Part shown: piece by piece, positions 61,819 to 64,000 of the stretch | Layout: each line of letters begins with the position of its first letter | Numbering within the stretch: position 1 is the stretch's first letter | Origin: Amaurobius ferox | Taxonomy: Eukaryota; Arthropoda; Arachnida; Araneae; Amaurobiidae | NCBI GenBank assembly: GCA_951213105.1 | Contig: OX578136.1 | Location: 71,340,230 to 71,404,229, forward strand | Length of the DNA: 64,000 nt | Direction: 5' to 3' | Notes under the pieces: model-generated | Database searches by the model: none | Told to the model about the DNA's origin: nothing | The model's input: the letters and a program-made list of their open reading frames with translations, nothing else | Translations under genes and position numbers: made by a program

Positions 61819-61890
61819 TGTTGTTGTTGATTGTTGAGACCCAGACCGTCCGACCTACCAGAAAGGTGTAAGGTGTGTGTGTGTGTGTGT
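61757..61890. repeat. (TA)n-(TG)n microsatellite split by a SINE fragment
   Basis: A TA tract passes into TG repeats. At 61818-61873 it is interrupted by a 5'-truncated SINE end, and TG repeats resume to 61890. Confidence 0.95.
61818..61873 (-). mobile_element. 5'-truncated 5S-type SINE end in a (TG)n tract
   Basis: About 56 bp equal to the last part of the CAA-tailed SINE ('ccttacacctttctggtagg', 'tcggacggtctgggtctcaa', CAACAACAA). (TG)n on both sides would be its target duplication, though this cannot be separated from the microsatellite itself. It stops within a few bases of where the 58239-58297 insert stops. Confidence 0.85.
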
Positions 61891-62034
61891 AAAAGTTTAA
61901 AGAAGATGAGAGGAAAAGCAAAAGCATACTAAAGTATGAAAAAGACTAAACGTAGATGGCGCAATGCTGCACAGGTACGTAAAGTAAATATAGAAATTCA
62001 AAAGAAAAAAGGAATCTATCCAACGGGAAAGTAT

Positions 62035-62115
62035 AAATGTCCGAGGGGGATTGTGACCCCTCGCTCTCGGTTATAGCATGCTATTACACCTATAGGTCCC
62101 ACTCCCGGTACCTAT
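62035..62115 (+). repeat. Dispersed repeat E, copy 2
   Basis: It aligns with 22165-22265 ('ggattgtgacccctc', 'cggttatagcatgc', 'cactcccggtac'). Class unknown. Confidence 0.5.
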
Positions 62116-63724
62116 ATAGTTAAACTTCCCGTAGCTAAACTTCCGAAAGAGTGTCGAGCTCAAGGCACTAACCGTGGACGAGTAGCATAGTTGCAAAGTA
62201 GAAGAGATCATAAAAAGCTAGTACTGAAGGAAAAAGCCGAATTCAAAAAGGGCAAAGTGACGTCGATAAAGATGAGTGCCGACCATATATAGCATTAATA
62301 TCATTCGAACACCAGGGTGCGCTGTCATCAAGCTGTGTGCTGTCATATATATATATATATATATTCTTTTTTCAAATATTGTTGAAATATCCAGTTTAAA
62401 TACATTTCAGAGTAATATATACTTACTGAAATATGCGAAAAACACATCAAGTGTTTCACAACATATGATATTCACCCATATTTCATCCAGCAATGCATAC
62501 TATCCCAGAAAAAGTACTACCCATTAGAGATATTAAAAGAATATTTTTAACTAAATTCAGAATATTGTTATATATAACATAACTTTCTTCAAAGCCAAAT
62601 TATCTGGAACCATATTTCTCTACCTCGGTATTTTTACAGCCTTAAACCTTTTTATTATATTTTAGATTTTTTTACTTGGGACAACAATTTCTAAAATAGA
62701 GTTATTTTCAAGAGTGTTGCCTTAATATTACCATAAGAATGTACTTACCCTACAGTTTTCTCAAAATACAGAATCAACAAATAAATACTCGAATGAAGTG
62801 CAAAATGTCCCTCTGTGTACCGATATATTTATTCACCATTTTATAACATTTCTCATTTTATCTCTAAAATATCCCAAAGATATTTACTTCAACTAAGGAA
62901 AATATTTAAGCAATTTGACTCAGCTTTCTGAATGATTTTTATTAAAAATAAAAGATAAAACAAATTAAAGTAAATCCTTTCGAGAAATTGATTGAAATAA
63001 ACAGATTTATTTACCTCAGATTACAGTAAATACATTGTCAAAAACTTCATTTGTTTCTTTTTGCAATGGAAAAGTTAAGAAATGCAATTTGTTTTCTACT
63101 GGAAGGACTAAGCTATTAATCCACCGAACAAAAAAATTCTCACTGCTGCAAACGTATAGATTCTATCCATTTAAGTAATCTACAAGACCCACCGCTGTCA
63201 AATACGTTCTGTCTGTGAAATTAGTTCCAGAGAAGCAAACACCCTGGAAGAAAATAGGTGAAATCTCGGGTGCAGTTGGATCACCATGTATAATCATACA
63301 TGCTAGTAGCGTTTGGAAACCACTTTAAACTATATTTCAACACTATAAAGTAACAGTAGCAGTTCCACAGTATAAAGTGACTTCTGAACTCACGGTTACT
63401 GGACTTATGGTGTTAGGTGTGGTAGTATGCCGTAGTCTTTCATATTATCTGTTTCAACAAGTACGAAATAAAAAATAATGAACTTGGGATAGGGTTGTAA
63501 ATTAATAGGAGTTTTAGAAATATTTACATGTTTTAAAAGTTCTAGTAAATGAATGAATAATTTCAGAATTTTAGCAACATATTCCAGTGTAAAGTGTATT
63601 AAATTAATCACACATTATTTGATACATTCAGTCAAATGTCTAATGCTGTCATTAACGAAGGATTTTTAGATTATTTAACACAACATTTTAAGTGGATATT
63701 TTATAGAATAGCATTATCTATATA
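62116..63724. other. Unannotated AT-rich DNA
   Basis: Only a short (TA)n tract at 62346-62364 is notable. No gene is recognised. Confidence 0.4.
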
Positions 63725-63925
63725 CTTATTCCAAGTTACTATAACTTACTGAATAATACGTACTGTAATTTACTGTAACTTACTGAAATAGTACTCTTAA
63801 TGTAATTTACTGTAACTTACTGAAATAGTACTGACTGTAACTTACCTGTAATTGAAATAATGTAAAGTACTTATTGTAACTTACTGTAATAGTACTTACT
63901 GCAATAGTACTTATTGCAACTTACT
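63725..63925. repeat. Minisatellite based on ACTTACTGTAA
   Basis: Degenerate copies of 'actgtaacttactgaaatag' occur in tandem with irregular spacing of about 25-40 bp. Confidence 0.8.
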
Positions 63926-64000
63926 AATAAGTGCAAGTTTATGAATTTTTAAGAATGAATTTTAATATATATTGATTATTTATATTTATCTCATTATTGC

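Overview
The window reads as AT-rich arthropod nuclear DNA, most plausibly from a spider or another chelicerate. That guess is inference from the overall texture: very sparse coding capacity, long (TA)n arrays, mariner, Tc1 and Penelope-like elements, and tRNA/5S-derived SINEs. There is no bacterial or phage gene organisation, no operon and no CRISPR array.

Only one convincing host gene segment is visible. It is the first coding exon (35860-36488, +) of a secreted or membrane-anchored protein with a signal peptide, a CUB domain, one complete EGF domain and the start of a second EGF domain, ending at a consensus splice donor. A short promoter-like stretch lies upstream, with a palindromic CRE and an inverted CCAAT box. 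No later exon could be recognised, so much of the remaining 27 kb may be intron.

Almost everything else that can be recognised is mobile or repeated DNA. From left to right: a 218-bp tandem array at the left edge; an LTR with a primer-binding site (2292-2594); a full-length SINE with a 5S rRNA head (6050-6439); a GC-rich degenerate element (9.3-9.9 kb); a duplicated block folded round a large hairpin plus a long (TA)n array (14.8-16.3 kb); a tRNA-derived SINE of a second family (16.3-16.6 kb); a broken Penelope-like element with its GIY-YIG domain upstream of its reverse transcriptase (22.6-23.9 kb); an inverted repeat (23.95-24.3 kb); a dead Tc1-like transposon (25.7-27.1 kb); an apparently intact mariner inserted in a (TA)n tract (31.97-33.30 kb); the CUB/EGF exon; a near-identical 487-bp tandem duplication (38.2-39.2 kb); a second full-length 5S-headed SINE (42.3-42.7 kb); two head-to-tail 740-bp elements (42.8-44.35 kb); a MITE-like element packed with GTGACGT motifs (55.3-55.7 kb); a nested SINE-in-SINE insertion (58.1-58.5 kb); a solo LTR with a 4-bp target duplication (58.85-59.40 kb); and several smaller tandem repeats.

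The most interesting signal is the SINE family. Some copies have a tRNA-like head and a GAA-type tail. Two full-length copies instead start with an essentially complete 118-nt 5S rRNA sequence joined to a shortened tRNA-like piece that keeps an A box but has lost the B box, and they end in a CAA-type tail. Both are flanked by target-site duplications. Two further insertions consist of only the last 55-60 bp of the CAA-tailed form.
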